A stretch of DNA of 64,000 nucleotides, from positions 248,001 through 312,000 of the forward strand of contig NZ_JACHLB010000001.1 of the NCBI RefSeq assembly GCF_014207905.1. The letters are read 5' to 3'. Numbering within the stretch: the stretch's first letter is position 1; each line of letters opens with the position of its first letter. The notes under the pieces were generated by a model. It did not search any database, had not been told where the DNA came from, and saw only the letters and a list, made by a program, of their open reading frames with translations. Of the stretch, positions 42,741-51,923 are shown piece by piece. The DNA comes from Flavobacterium notoginsengisoli (GTDB taxonomy: Bacteria > Bacteroidota > Bacteroidia > Flavobacteriales > Flavobacteriaceae). The translations under genes were made by a program, and so were the position numbers.

Positions 42741-43733
42741 ATGAAAACCAACTTATTTTACTCAGCCGTAATTGCTGTCTCAATTTTCTTTTTTAATGGA
42801 TGTGAAAACGAAAATGACATTAACGAATCTGGATATTTAGTTCCGAAAACTGTCGATGAAGATCCCTCGCTTCCTTCCATTTTTGTGAATGGAACACAGC
42901 TCCATTCTGAAACTTTTGGAAATCCAACTGATCCAATGATAATATTTTTGCACGGTGGTCCAGGTTCAGATTATCGAAACGGATTAAACGTGCAGCAACT
43001 CGCAGACGACGGTTTTTATGTCGTTTTTTATGATCAGCGCGGTTCGGGATTATCAAAAAGACATGATAAGAAAAGCTACTCGATTCAGCTTGTTTTGAAT
43101 GATTTAACCGAAGTGATTCAATATTACAGAACATCACCGAAACAGAAAGTTTTTCTTTTTGGGCATTCTTGGGGCGCCATGCTGGCTTCTGCTTATGTCA
43201 ATCAATATCCAAATTCCATAAACGGAGTAATTCTTGCAGAACCGGGCGGACTTAATAAAAAACTCCTTGATGAATATGGAGAAATGAGCCGTAAAATCAA
43301 TATTTTTTCTGAAATCACCAGTAATCTTTTATATGTCGATCAGTTTTTGACGGGAAAAGAAAATCAACACGCTATTTTAGATTACAAATACGGAATCTCT
43401 TCAAGTTTTACTTATGCGAAGGGAAATGATGAAGGAATTCCCGGCCCGTCTCCGTTTTGGAGAATTGGCACAACAGTTCTGGAAAGTTTTATTGATATTT
43501 CAGAAAATGAAGGATTTGATTTTACTACAAATCTGGATCAATATCAAACGAAAGTTTTGTTTTTATATGGCGAATTGAACAAATCATACGGATTGACTTT
43601 CGCGCAAAAAGAAGCTTCTTATTTTCCTATTTCTGAAATTGAAGAAGTAAAAGGAACAGGCCACGAAATGATTTATTTCAAATGGGAAAACGTTGAGCCG
43701 TTAGTGTTGAATTATTTAAATAATCTAAAATAA
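42741..43733 (+). CDS. Alpha/beta-hydrolase lipoprotein (prolyl aminopeptidase-like)
   Basis: A 330-residue lipoprotein (lipobox IFFFNGC, Cys21). The hydrolase part has the oxyanion loop FLHGGPGSDYRNGL, the nucleophile elbow GHSWGA and a late catalytic His in GTGHEM. The HGGPG motif is typical of prolyl aminopeptidases (S33). The lipid anchor places it in the envelope, unlike cytosolic Pip. It is followed eight bases later by a barrel-like gene. Confidence 0.88.
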   Translation: MKTNLFYSAVIAVSIFFFNGCENENDINESGYLVPKTVDEDPSLPSIFVNGTQLHSETFGNPTDPMIIFLHGGPGSDYRNGLNVQQLADDGFYVVFYDQRGSGLSKRHDKKSYSIQLVLNDLTEVIQYYRTSPKQKVFLFGHSWGAMLASAYVNQYPNSINGVILAEPGGLNKKLLDEYGEMSRKINIFSEITSNLLYVDQFLTGKENQHAILDYKYGISSSFTYAKGNDEGIPGPSPFWRIGTTVLESFIDISENEGFDFTTNLDQYQTKVLFLYGELNKSYGLTFAQKEASYFPISEIEEVKGTGHEMIYFKWENVEPLVLNYLNNLK

Positions 43734-43740
43734 TTCAACC

Positions 43741-44415
43741 ATGAAAGCAATAGTAGCATTAATCACATTTCTCATTTCACTTCTAACAACTCACATTTCA
43801 CAAGCACAAACCATTAATTGGGAAAGTCTTCAAGAAAATCAAAAACATATTTTAAGCGTAAATGTCGGCTGGGATTATAGTTTTGTTTACGGATTGAGTT
43901 ATGGTTTTCATCTAAAAACCAAAATGCCGATTATTCTCGAAAGTTCCATTTCTTTAGCTTCGGGCGAAGTAATTTTTGATGATTTTAAAACCAAATTTGG
44001 CGGACAAATCAATTTCTATCAAATAAACAATTTCCGTTTCAATGCCTCGCTTCACGGAATTTATAGACGTTACGGAAATCCGCTCGTAACATTGCAGAAT
44101 TTTGGTGCCGATGCTGGAATTGTTATCGGTTATTATAAACCAAAATGGTTTGCTTCAGGAGAATTTGGTTTTGATAAAGCAATTGTAACGCATTTTAAAC
44201 ATTCTGATATTTACAAAGATGTTTATCCCGATGTAAAAAATGGCTGGTACGAACCTTCAACTGGAGGAAATTTCAATTTCGGAGTTCAAGGCGGTTATTC
44301 TTTTGGCCGAAATGATATTATTTTAAGAGCTGGAAAAGTGGTGACACAGGATTTTAAAACAACACCGTTGATTCCGTTTTATGTTCAAGTAGGATATAAT
44401 TATAAATTGGATTGA
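43741..44415 (+). CDS. Secreted protein, probable small outer-membrane beta-barrel
   Basis: A 224-residue protein with a signal peptide (IVALITFLISLLTTHISQAQ). The mature part is an alternation of beta-strand-like segments (HILSVNVGWDYSFVYGLSYG; FGVQGGYSFGRNDIILRAG) ending VGYNYKLD, consistent with an eight-strand-type barrel. No named family recognised. It is very likely co-transcribed with the hydrolase lipoprotein. Confidence 0.75.
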   Translation: MKAIVALITFLISLLTTHISQAQTINWESLQENQKHILSVNVGWDYSFVYGLSYGFHLKTKMPIILESSISLASGEVIFDDFKTKFGGQINFYQINNFRFNASLHGIYRRYGNPLVTLQNFGADAGIVIGYYKPKWFASGEFGFDKAIVTHFKHSDIYKDVYPDVKNGWYEPSTGGNFNFGVQGGYSFGRNDIILRAGKVVTQDFKTTPLIPFYVQVGYNYKLD

Positions 44416-44420
44416 TTGAT

Positions 44421-44561
44421 TTTAAACACATAGAAACATAGATTTTTCTGTCTCTATAAAAAAGGTAAAAGAAGAAGCTAGCTTCCACACATAGCTATGT
44501 GAATTGATGCAAGTGAAACGCCTTTCTACGCAAAGCCAAACTATGTTTCTATGTGTTTAAA
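44421..44561. repeat. ACACATAGAAACATAG inverted repeat, copy 1
   Basis: The 21-base arms 44421-44441 and 44541-44561 are perfect reverse complements. The interior (GATGCAAGTGAAACGCC) is itself found, inverted, in copy 2 at 58076-58219, so the two are copies of one 140-base element. Confidence 0.85.
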
Positions 44562-44577
44562 ACTATTCCTAAAAACA

Positions 44578-44792
44578 AACCCGACAGTTAGAGAGCCTCA
44601 AAGAGGCTAAATATTTATAGAAATCCAATTACGCAAAAAGAAAGAGCTCCAGCGGAGCGACATATTTGATAAAGAAAATTATATGTCACTCCGCTGGAGC
44701 TTTATATTGTAGATGTCTATTCAATTCTATAAATATTTCGCTTCTCCGAAGCTAGAAAAACAAACCCAACAAGTTTTAAAAACCTGTCGGGT
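44578..44792. repeat. Composite nested palindrome, copy 2
   Basis: There are three nested levels: AACCCGACAG (44578-44587) with CTGTCGGGT (44784-44792); GCCTCAAAGAGGC plus ATATTTATAGAA (44595-44622) with the mirror at 44724-44752; and the centre 44645-44701, beginning AGCTCCAGCGGAGCGACATA and ending CACTCCGCTGGAGCT. It shares all words with copy 1. Together with the previous element it fills the 397-base gap 44416-44812. Confidence 0.85.
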
Positions 44793-44812
44793 CAATACTA
44801 TTTGTTTTTAGA

Positions 44813-45550
44813 TTACTTTTTATCAAATTGTAATCCAGATGTTTCGCTAACTATCAGCCATTCACTATTGGTTAATCGCCATTCAGATGTATATTCTCCT
44901 CCAATTGGCTGACCTGAATTTAAAATCGCACTCCATTTACCTTTTTCAATCGCAACGGTATCATTAACGGCAATACTTGTCGATTTTATTTCGGTAAATT
45001 TAAACTTACTCGCTTCAACATTGTAGTAACTTTTAATGAAATCCTTACCACAACCTCGCGAAACAAGGCAGGCGTCTTCGCGATACAAATTAACCAAAAA
45101 GTTTATTTCACCGCTGTTAAACCATTTAATAAAATCAGAATTAGACTTTTCAATTTGTTTTTGAGCTTTAGCTTGTGCAAAGGTCTGGCTTGTCAAAGAC
45201 GTAATCGCCCATATTACAGCAAATATTGTGATTGATAAAATTGATACTTTTTTCATAGTGTTTGTTTTTAAATTAAATAAATCAATAAAACTTATATAAA
45301 ATTGCTCGAGCCATTTTTCAATTCTCCCTTTTGATTTCTCATTTTGAGAATTGAAGGAGTTTTCAAAATCAAGTTCCAATACTTCAAAAATCAACTTTAC
45401 CGTATAATTTCTAGGAGTAACTTCTCCAGCTTCTATGCGCTGAAGAGTGCGTACACTCAGATTACATTTCTCTACAAGTTCTTCTTGAGTAAATCCTTTT
45501 GATTTTCTGTAATCTGCAATTTTCTTTCCTAGTTCTGGCTGTTGAATCAT
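44813..45550 (-). CDS. HTH (XRE-type) protein fused in frame to an exported-type NTF2/DUF4440-like domain
   Basis: A 245-residue protein from the ATG at 45550 (a TTG at 45568 is in frame upstream). Residues about 5-60 form an XRE helix-turn-helix (LGKKIADYRKSKGFTQEELV, SVRTLQRIEAGEV). Residues 99-126 read like a complete signal peptide with its own Met (MKKVSILSITIFAVIW then AITSLTSQTFAQA), and 127-245 resemble an NTF2/SnoaL-type domain (DFIKWFNSGEINFLVNLYRE). It can be a one-pass membrane regulator, or an HTH gene run together with a secreted protein that starts at 45256. Confidence 0.75.
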   Translation of the reverse strand: MIQQPELGKKIADYRKSKGFTQEELVEKCNLSVRTLQRIEAGEVTPRNYTVKLIFEVLELDFENSFNSQNEKSKGRIEKWLEQFYISFIDLFNLKTNTMKKVSILSITIFAVIWAITSLTSQTFAQAKAQKQIEKSNSDFIKWFNSGEINFLVNLYREDACLVSRGCGKDFIKSYYNVEASKFKFTEIKSTSIAVNDTVAIEKGKWSAILNSGQPIGGEYTSEWRLTNSEWLIVSETSGLQFDKK

Positions 45551-45667
45551 TTTGAAACTTTTAAGCAAAATTAAATCTCAGTTTTAAAACACTTCACGAA
45601 TTTTAATCAATTTTATCACGTCATTTACCCGACATTTATATTAATTCATTGTTTATCAATACATTTA

Positions 45668-48076
45668 TCACCAATTAATCGATTTTTTCTCTCCTTTTTT
45701 TAAGGCAATTTCTTGTTTTTCATCACCAAAAATTAGGGTTGTTTCTCCACCTTTTGCAGATGAAATGAAAAACTTATCAATCTTTTTATCTTTCCAACTC
45801 ATTTCAATTTCAAAACCTCCTCTCGCACAGATTCCTTTTACAGAACCTTCTGACCAAGCATCTGGTAAAGCAGGCAATAATCGTATTTCATTTTCATCTG
45901 ATTGCACCAACATTTCGGCAACTGCTGCTGCACCTCCGAAGTTTCCATCAATTTGAAATGGCGGATGCGCATCAAATAAATTCGGATACGTTCCTCCTCC
46001 TCTTCTCGGCTTTTCTGTTTTCTTTCCGTCAGGATCTACATAACGAAGTAATTCGCGAAACATTTTATAGGCACGATTTCCGTCCCAAAGCCTTGCCCAA
46101 AGATTAATTCTCCAACCTTTTGACCAACCTGTGGTTTCGTCCCCTTTTATTTCTAAAGTTTTCTTAGAAGCTTCGGCTAAATCCGGAGTTTTCAAAGGCG
46201 TAATATGATCACCTGGGAAAAGTCCGAATAAGTGTGATTGATGACGGTGTTTTGGGTCATTATCATCCCAATCAAAATACCATTCCTGAAGGTTTCCTTT
46301 TTTACCTATTTGATATGGATATAGTTTTGAAAGTGCTGTTTCCAGTTTTTTTCTAAAATCGGCATCTATATTTAATGCTTTTGAGGCTTTTATAGTTTTA
46401 TCAAAACATTCGCGAATCATCGCCAAATCTGCAGTTCCACCATAAAGAGTTGCGCCTACAAATCCATTTGTCAATTTATATTGATTTTCTGGCGAAGTTG
46501 ACGGCGAAGTAATTAAGTTTCCGTTTTTATCTGGAACCAACCACCCCAAACAAAATTCGGCCGCACCTTTCATTAACGGATATCCTTCTTTTTTCAAATA
46601 ATCTAAATCTTGACTAAAAGTATAATGTTCCCAAATATGTGTACTTAACCAAGCTCCCGCCATTGGCCAGCATGCCCACATTGGATCCTCTTTTCCAAAT
46701 TGCCCAACCGGATTGGTCATCGCCCAGATATCTGAATTGTGCGCCGCAGCCCATCCTTTATCAACTCCATAAAAAGTTTTAGCGGTAATCTTTCCTGTTA
46801 CCGAAAGGTTTTTAATGAAACTCAAAAGCGAGGAATGCATTTCGGATAAATTGGTGTTTTCTGCCAGCCAATAATTTTCTTCCAAGTTGATATTCATCGT
46901 ATAATTACTACTCCAAGGCGGACTTAAATGCGGATTCCAAAGTCCCTGCAAGTTTGCCGGAACGCCCAAAGTCCTCGAAGAACTGATTAAAAGATAACGT
47001 CCATAATTAAAATACAAGATTTCTAGATTTTTATCTTCACTTCCGTCAGCATAACGTAATAAACGTTCGTCTGTTGGCAAATCCGGAGCGGTCGTTTTTC
47101 CTAAATCTAAGTTGACGCGATTAAAGAATTTTTGATAATCGGCAATATGAGATTCTTTTAGTTTATCGAATGCTTTTGCGTACGCATTATTCAGATTTCC
47201 CAATGCAATTGATACATCGTCTAAACCTTCTGATGCTGGGTTTTTGTCAAAACCATTAAAGCTTGTTGCAACAGAAACAAAAATTATGGCTTCCGTCGCG
47301 TCTTTTAACGTTAAGGTTTCTCTAGAACTTGTAATCGTTCCGTCCGTTTTTTTGATTTGAACTAAACCTGTAAATCTTGTTCCTCTTTCTTTTAAGCTTA
47401 AATATTTTTGAGGAACATTATATCCAGCATTTTCATGAATTGGTGCTGAACCTCTCAATACCAAAATATTGTTTCGCACTTCGACATTTGACTGTAAAAG
47501 GCTTTTCAGGTTAATATCAAAATTTAAAGCTTCTTTTTGATCTGCTGTCAATTTGATAATCATCACTTTATCTGGAGCAGACACGAAATATTCGCGAGTA
47601 TATTTTATGCCCGCCATTTCATAACTTACTTTTGAAATCGCATTCGAAAGATCCAATTCACGATGGTAATTTACCGCTTTTCCTTTTTCTGAATTATTGA
47701 TTTCTAATGTTCCTAAAGGCGCATACGATTCTGAATTTTTTCCCTGAACTTTTTTATTGAGTTCTTCTGCCAGTTTATAGTTTTCATTTTGTAAAGCTTC
47801 TCGAATTGCCGGAATGTTTTTATACGCTTCCGGACTCATATTTGCATTTACGGGTTCGCCCGACCAAAGCGTAATATCATTCAAATAAATTTTATCTGAA
47901 TTGGCGCCTCCAAAAACAGTCGCTCCCATTTTTCCGTTTCCTAAAACTAAGCTTTCTTCAAAAAATTCCGCGGGCTGTTTGTACCATAAAATACTTTTGG
48001 ACTGTGCTGAAATGTCCGCATAGCAAGATGTGAGAAGTAAGAGGAGAAATGTTTTTTTTATGAGGGTTGAATTCAT
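45668..48076 (-). CDS. GH95 family glycosidase (probable alpha-L-fucosidase)
   Basis: An 802-residue lipoprotein (lipobox LLLLTSC) from the ATG at 48076; a TTG at 48106 is upstream but lies in a palindrome. GH95 features are the N-terminal KSILWYKQPAEFFEESLVLG, the catalytic Asn pair in MNINLEENYW, Glu in TSPSTSPENQY as general acid, and Asp in FQIDGNFGG. GH95 enzymes invert alpha-1,2-linked fucose or galactose; fucose on xyloglucan fits the neighbouring enzymes. It is the last gene of the PUL seen here. Confidence 0.92.
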   Translation of the reverse strand: MNSTLIKKTFLLLLLTSCYADISAQSKSILWYKQPAEFFEESLVLGNGKMGATVFGGANSDKIYLNDITLWSGEPVNANMSPEAYKNIPAIREALQNENYKLAEELNKKVQGKNSESYAPLGTLEINNSEKGKAVNYHRELDLSNAISKVSYEMAGIKYTREYFVSAPDKVMIIKLTADQKEALNFDINLKSLLQSNVEVRNNILVLRGSAPIHENAGYNVPQKYLSLKERGTRFTGLVQIKKTDGTITSSRETLTLKDATEAIIFVSVATSFNGFDKNPASEGLDDVSIALGNLNNAYAKAFDKLKESHIADYQKFFNRVNLDLGKTTAPDLPTDERLLRYADGSEDKNLEILYFNYGRYLLISSSRTLGVPANLQGLWNPHLSPPWSSNYTMNINLEENYWLAENTNLSEMHSSLLSFIKNLSVTGKITAKTFYGVDKGWAAAHNSDIWAMTNPVGQFGKEDPMWACWPMAGAWLSTHIWEHYTFSQDLDYLKKEGYPLMKGAAEFCLGWLVPDKNGNLITSPSTSPENQYKLTNGFVGATLYGGTADLAMIRECFDKTIKASKALNIDADFRKKLETALSKLYPYQIGKKGNLQEWYFDWDDNDPKHRHQSHLFGLFPGDHITPLKTPDLAEASKKTLEIKGDETTGWSKGWRINLWARLWDGNRAYKMFRELLRYVDPDGKKTEKPRRGGGTYPNLFDAHPPFQIDGNFGGAAAVAEMLVQSDENEIRLLPALPDAWSEGSVKGICARGGFEIEMSWKDKKIDKFFISSAKGGETTLIFGDEKQEIALKKGEKKSINW

Positions 48077-48105
48077 TGTTAATGCGTTTTTAATGTTACC
48101 TATCA

Positions 48106-48198
48106 AATGTTCCTATGGAACATTATTGCAATATCGTTTTTTGGATCAACGGATTTCATCCGTTGCTACCGACGAGTTGTTCCTAACGGAACATTTTT
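48106..48198. repeat. Nested inverted repeat between acetylesterase and GH95 genes
   Basis: AAATGTTCCTATGGAACATT (48106-48125) and TGTTCCTAACGGAACATTTTT (48178-48198, given here without its longer context) form outer palindromes; the inner CAACGGATTTCATCCGTTG (48148-48166) is a near-perfect hairpin. Confidence 0.8.
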
Positions 48199-48253
48199 AA
48201 TTTATTTTTCATTCAAACAAGTTCAAAAAACCGTTCAAAAGACTTTATACTTC

Positions 48254-48279
48254 TTACTAATTACTATTCACTAATAACT
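48254..48279. repeat. ACTAAT-type repeat overlapping the acetylesterase stop
   Basis: TTACTAATTACTATTCACTA (first 20 of 26 bases) matches one arm of the repeats at 21369-21797 and 38671-38740. It overlaps the first two bases of the complementary stop codon of the acetylesterase gene. Confidence 0.65.
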
Positions 48280-50224
48280 ACTTACTCACTTTATATTTTT
48301 CATTTGCCGTAATCATTTCCCAATTGTCTGTTCTAAATGGTGACGCTGGAAATTTTTCCTTATTGAAAAGATTAATCGTCGTATCGTCGTCTGCCCAGCC
48401 GTAATGAACTGCTACTGGATTTTGAACTTTGTCGCTTGAAACAATTATTTTATTGTCTTTAATTATCGCTTTCGCGGAATGAAAAACTTTGTCTGATCCC
48501 GCGATTTCGAAACCTTTCAATTCATCATTATTTGGTGTTGACAATCCGCTGCCGATATTGTCGAAAGTCAAAATAATTTGGTTTCCTTTTATTTCCTGAG
48601 ATTTATAAGTTGGTCCGCTGTGAACTTGTTTTTTGCCGTAAATATTATTCAGTGCTGTTGCTGCCAAACGTAATCCGATGTCTTGTTTGTTGGTTGGGTG
48701 AATGTCTTTTGCGTTTCCGATATCTGTTGTAACCGCCATTCCAGTGTTTGGCAATTTTAAGGTTTCAGATTGTGCTTCGCGGAGTTCTGCCCAACGGCTT
48801 CCTTTTTGACTGTTGCCGCCAAATTCATCAAAAGTAGATAATTGAACAAAGTAAAAAGGGAAATTTCCTTGTTTGAATTTTGTTCTCCAATCGGTAATCA
48901 TTAACGGAAATGACTTTTTGTATTCTGCCGCTCTCCAAACATTCGCTTCGCCCTGATACCATAAAACGCCCTGCATCGCATAAAGCACTAACGGATTTAC
49001 CATCGCATTGTACAATAATGACGGATAACTGTTTGGCGAAACTTCGATTCTCACCTTTACAACATTGAATTTCCAAAGTCCTTCAAGTGGGAGACTTGAA
49101 TCTTTAAAGTCGATTTTTAAATCTTGCGGATCGCCGTAGATTCCACCTCCACCACTATAATCTGTAATTCTTACTGCAATTACGTTTGTTCCTTCTTTTA
49201 AGACATTGGCTGGAATTTTGTAAATTCTTTTAGCATCCCAAAGATTATTTGTTCCAATTTGAACTCCGTTTACAAATGTCTGATCTTCATCATCCACTTT
49301 TGCTAAATGTAAAGTTGCTTCTTTTTTAGCTTGTTCTGCTGTTAAAACAATTGTTTTTCGCATCCAGACAATTCCGTCAATATTTCCGATTTGCTGGTTT
49401 TCCCAAAGTGAAGGCACTTTTATTTCCGGCCAGTTTTTGTCTTGGAAATTTGCATTTTTAAATTGGTCTTCGTTTTCCATTGAAACATCAAAACCTTGCA
49501 CTTTTTTCAAATTGTCTAAAACTGACTTTTTATAGGTTTCAAAAACAGCATCAATATCTACTGATGGAACATCGGCAATCATGGCTTTAAAATCTGGACT
49601 GTTTTCAAAAGCTTCACGGCTTGTCCAGGTTTCTACATTGGTTCCACCCCAGGAAGTATTGATGATTCCGATTGGGATTTTTAATTCTGCATACAGTTTT
49701 CTGGCAAAATAATAGCCAACTGCAGTGAAGTTGCCTACATTTTCTTTATTGGCTTCTTCCCATTTTCCTTGTTTTAAATCGTCTTTTGGTTTTCCGCTCA
49801 AATCCTGCGCTACACCAAAATGACGAATCATTGGATAATTTGCATCTGCAATTTCTTTTTGCGAATTCATAGTTTTAAAAACCTGAAATTCCATATTCGA
49901 TTGTCCGCTGCAAATCCAAACTTCTCCAACCAAAACATTTTTGATGATGATTTTATTTTTTCCGATAATGCTTAATTCAAATGGTCCGCCGGCTTTTTCA
50001 GCACTTAAATTTACCGTCCATTTTCCGTTTTTATCGGCTGTTGTTTTCTTAATTTGTTTGTTGAAATGAATTTCTACGCTTTCATTCGCGTCAGCAAAAC
50101 CCCAAATCGGAATTTGTTTGTCTCTTTGGAGCACCATTCCGTCAGAGAATATTAAAGGCATTCTTACATTAGCATTTGATAAAACACTAATTAACAAACA
50201 AATAAAAACAGATATTTTTTTCAT
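48278..50224 (-). CDS. Sialate O-acetylesterase-like SGNH hydrolase
   Basis: A 648-residue exported protein (signal ISVFICLLISVLSNA). The SGNH esterase shows the Ser in WICSGQSNMEF, the oxyanion Gly in INTSWGGTNVETW, Asn/Gln in LWYQGEANVW and the D-x-x-H pair in AKDIHPTNK. A beta-sandwich insertion resembling the GH2 sugar-binding domain lies around residues 265-380. In xyloglucan loci such esterases remove O-acetyl groups from galactose side chains; the sialate name is inherited from the family. Confidence 0.9.
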   Translation of the reverse strand: MKKISVFICLLISVLSNANVRMPLIFSDGMVLQRDKQIPIWGFADANESVEIHFNKQIKKTTADKNGKWTVNLSAEKAGGPFELSIIGKNKIIIKNVLVGEVWICSGQSNMEFQVFKTMNSQKEIADANYPMIRHFGVAQDLSGKPKDDLKQGKWEEANKENVGNFTAVGYYFARKLYAELKIPIGIINTSWGGTNVETWTSREAFENSPDFKAMIADVPSVDIDAVFETYKKSVLDNLKKVQGFDVSMENEDQFKNANFQDKNWPEIKVPSLWENQQIGNIDGIVWMRKTIVLTAEQAKKEATLHLAKVDDEDQTFVNGVQIGTNNLWDAKRIYKIPANVLKEGTNVIAVRITDYSGGGGIYGDPQDLKIDFKDSSLPLEGLWKFNVVKVRIEVSPNSYPSLLYNAMVNPLVLYAMQGVLWYQGEANVWRAAEYKKSFPLMITDWRTKFKQGNFPFYFVQLSTFDEFGGNSQKGSRWAELREAQSETLKLPNTGMAVTTDIGNAKDIHPTNKQDIGLRLAATALNNIYGKKQVHSGPTYKSQEIKGNQIILTFDNIGSGLSTPNNDELKGFEIAGSDKVFHSAKAIIKDNKIIVSSDKVQNPVAVHYGWADDDTTINLFNKEKFPASPFRTDNWEMITANEKYKVSK

Positions 50225-50243
50225 TTCTATATAAATTGAATTG

Positions 50244-50328
50244 TTTAAACCATATAAGTGATATAAGTAAATATAAATTTAAAACACACAAAAACTTAAA
50301 TTACCTTATATCACTTATAGGTTTTAAA
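50244..50328. repeat. Inverted repeat between GH5 and acetylesterase genes
   Basis: TTTAAACCATATAAGTGATA plus TAAGTAA (50244-50270) mirrors TTACCTTATATCACTTATAG plus GTTTTAAA (50301-50328) with one or two unmatched bases. Confidence 0.8.
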
Positions 50329-50336
50329 AAGTTTTT

Positions 50337-51827
50337 TTATTGTAATCCTTCTTTCAAAGCGGTTAGAGCTTGTGTGTCGAAGACGGTATTATTAGTTCTA
50401 TTCATGATTCCAAAACCGTTGTTTCCTAAACTTCCTTCATCCCAATAAAAAGGTAATAATCCATTTGCTTTTGCTGTTTTGACTACCGTTTTTAAATAAT
50501 AGGCTCTCGAATTTAAATGCAAAGTCAGCGCATCTCCCGTTAAAGTCGTTCTCCTAATTGCTCCAAATTCACCCAACAAAACTGGAATTCCTTTGTCTAC
50601 AAATTGGGTTTTCATTAATTTGAAATTCTTTTCTAAATCGGCTTCTTCTCCCCACGTTGCATTTCGTTCTGTATCGGTTGTTGAATGGAAACCATTTCCC
50701 CAATAATAGAACATTTTACCCCAAGTTTCATCTTTGGTTAAACCAGCAAAATTCCATGGAGAATAATAATGTACTTCGACCATCATTCTACCTGTCACTT
50801 TATCTACTGGCAATGTAGTCATTAATTTGTTAGTTTTTTCGATATCAGTTGTTGGTCCTTGAACAACTAGAACACGATTTGTGTTTTTTCCTCCAGTCGA
50901 ACGAACAGCATCAATAAAAGTTTGATGATACGAAGTCAAAACAGCCATTTGCGTCGCATCTTCCACCGCTGGTTCGTTAGCGCTAGCAAAAAGCAAATGT
51001 TCATCGAATCCTCGTAAATGTGTTGCGATTTGTTCCCAAAACGCTTTTTGTTTGGCGTTGTTTTCTACTTTTTTAGCTTCGGTAATATTATTTTCCAGCC
51101 AACCGCCGTCCCAGTGAATGTTTACCACAACATACATATCGTTATCAACACAATATTGAACCACTTCTTTTACTCGGTTTAACCAATCTACTTTTATTTT
51201 TGCTGTTGCAGCATTTTCTAAATTCTGATTCCAAGAACACGGAATTCTAATGGCATTAAAACCATTTGCTTTTACAGCATCGATTAGAGCTTTGGTAACT
51301 TTTGGATTTCCCCAAGCCGTTTCTCCACCAGTTGCTTCCAACGTATTTCCGATATTCCAGCCTAATTTGATTTTTGCAGCCAATTCAACTGCAGAACTTT
51401 CCATTCCAGAAGCATCAGCTGCAATTGGATTAGTGTTATAATTTGGATACAAACTTCCCGCCGCCTGCGAAACAGAAATTGCTTCTGAGGCAAGTTCACC
51501 ACCACTTAGCGTAATCACAGCATTTCGCAATGCTGTAGTTGTATTTTCTAAAGCCGTAATTTTTACTACGGTTTGTCCCGAAGTTCCAACAGTCTGACTT
51601 AATTTTATCCAACTGACAGTATTACTCAAAGTCCAAGTAACGCCATTAGAATTAATTGTTATTTCAATTGTATTTTCTTTGCTTTCAAAATCAATTTTGC
51701 TCGTAGTCGAAGAGAGCGTTTTTATAGCTGGTGGATTTTCTTCTTTATCCGAACTGCAGGCAGAAACTCCCAAAAAAGCAAAGCACAGAATAAAAGATAA
51801 AAGAAAATCTTTGATTGTTTTTTTCAT
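50337..51827 (-). CDS. BACON-GH5 endo-glucanase (probable endo-xyloglucanase)
   Basis: A 496-residue surface-type lipoprotein (lipobox LGVSAC). Residues about 38-125 form a BACON domain (NTIEITINSNGVTWTLSNTV, WIKLSQTVGTSG), and about 145-490 a GH5 catalytic domain with GWNIGNTLEATGGETAWGNP, acid/base Glu285 (SANEPAV) and nucleophile Glu420 (LLGEFGA). The architecture equals the BACON-GH5_4 vanguard enzyme of the Bacteroides ovatus xyloglucan locus, which cuts the polymer at the cell surface. Confidence 0.92.
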   Translation of the reverse strand: MKKTIKDFLLSFILCFAFLGVSACSSDKEENPPAIKTLSSTTSKIDFESKENTIEITINSNGVTWTLSNTVSWIKLSQTVGTSGQTVVKITALENTTTALRNAVITLSGGELASEAISVSQAAGSLYPNYNTNPIAADASGMESSAVELAAKIKLGWNIGNTLEATGGETAWGNPKVTKALIDAVKANGFNAIRIPCSWNQNLENAATAKIKVDWLNRVKEVVQYCVDNDMYVVVNIHWDGGWLENNITEAKKVENNAKQKAFWEQIATHLRGFDEHLLFASANEPAVEDATQMAVLTSYHQTFIDAVRSTGGKNTNRVLVVQGPTTDIEKTNKLMTTLPVDKVTGRMMVEVHYYSPWNFAGLTKDETWGKMFYYWGNGFHSTTDTERNATWGEEADLEKNFKLMKTQFVDKGIPVLLGEFGAIRRTTLTGDALTLHLNSRAYYLKTVVKTAKANGLLPFYWDEGSLGNNGFGIMNRTNNTVFDTQALTALKEGLQ

Positions 51828-51860
51828 TTGGTTTGGTTTAAGTTAAGTGTAAGTTTTTAA

Positions 51861-51898
51861 AATCAACGCCAGCTTTTAGTGGGCTGGCGTTGATAGTT
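51861..51898 (-). terminator. Hairpin between GH3 and GH5 genes
   Basis: ATCAACGCCAGC (51862-51873) pairs with GCTGGCGTTGAT (51883-51894). On the minus strand the stem is followed by TTTTAAAAAC, so termination or transcript-end protection are both possible. Confidence 0.7.
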
Positions 51899-51923
51899 TG
51901 GTTATTTTATAGCAGTAACAGAT

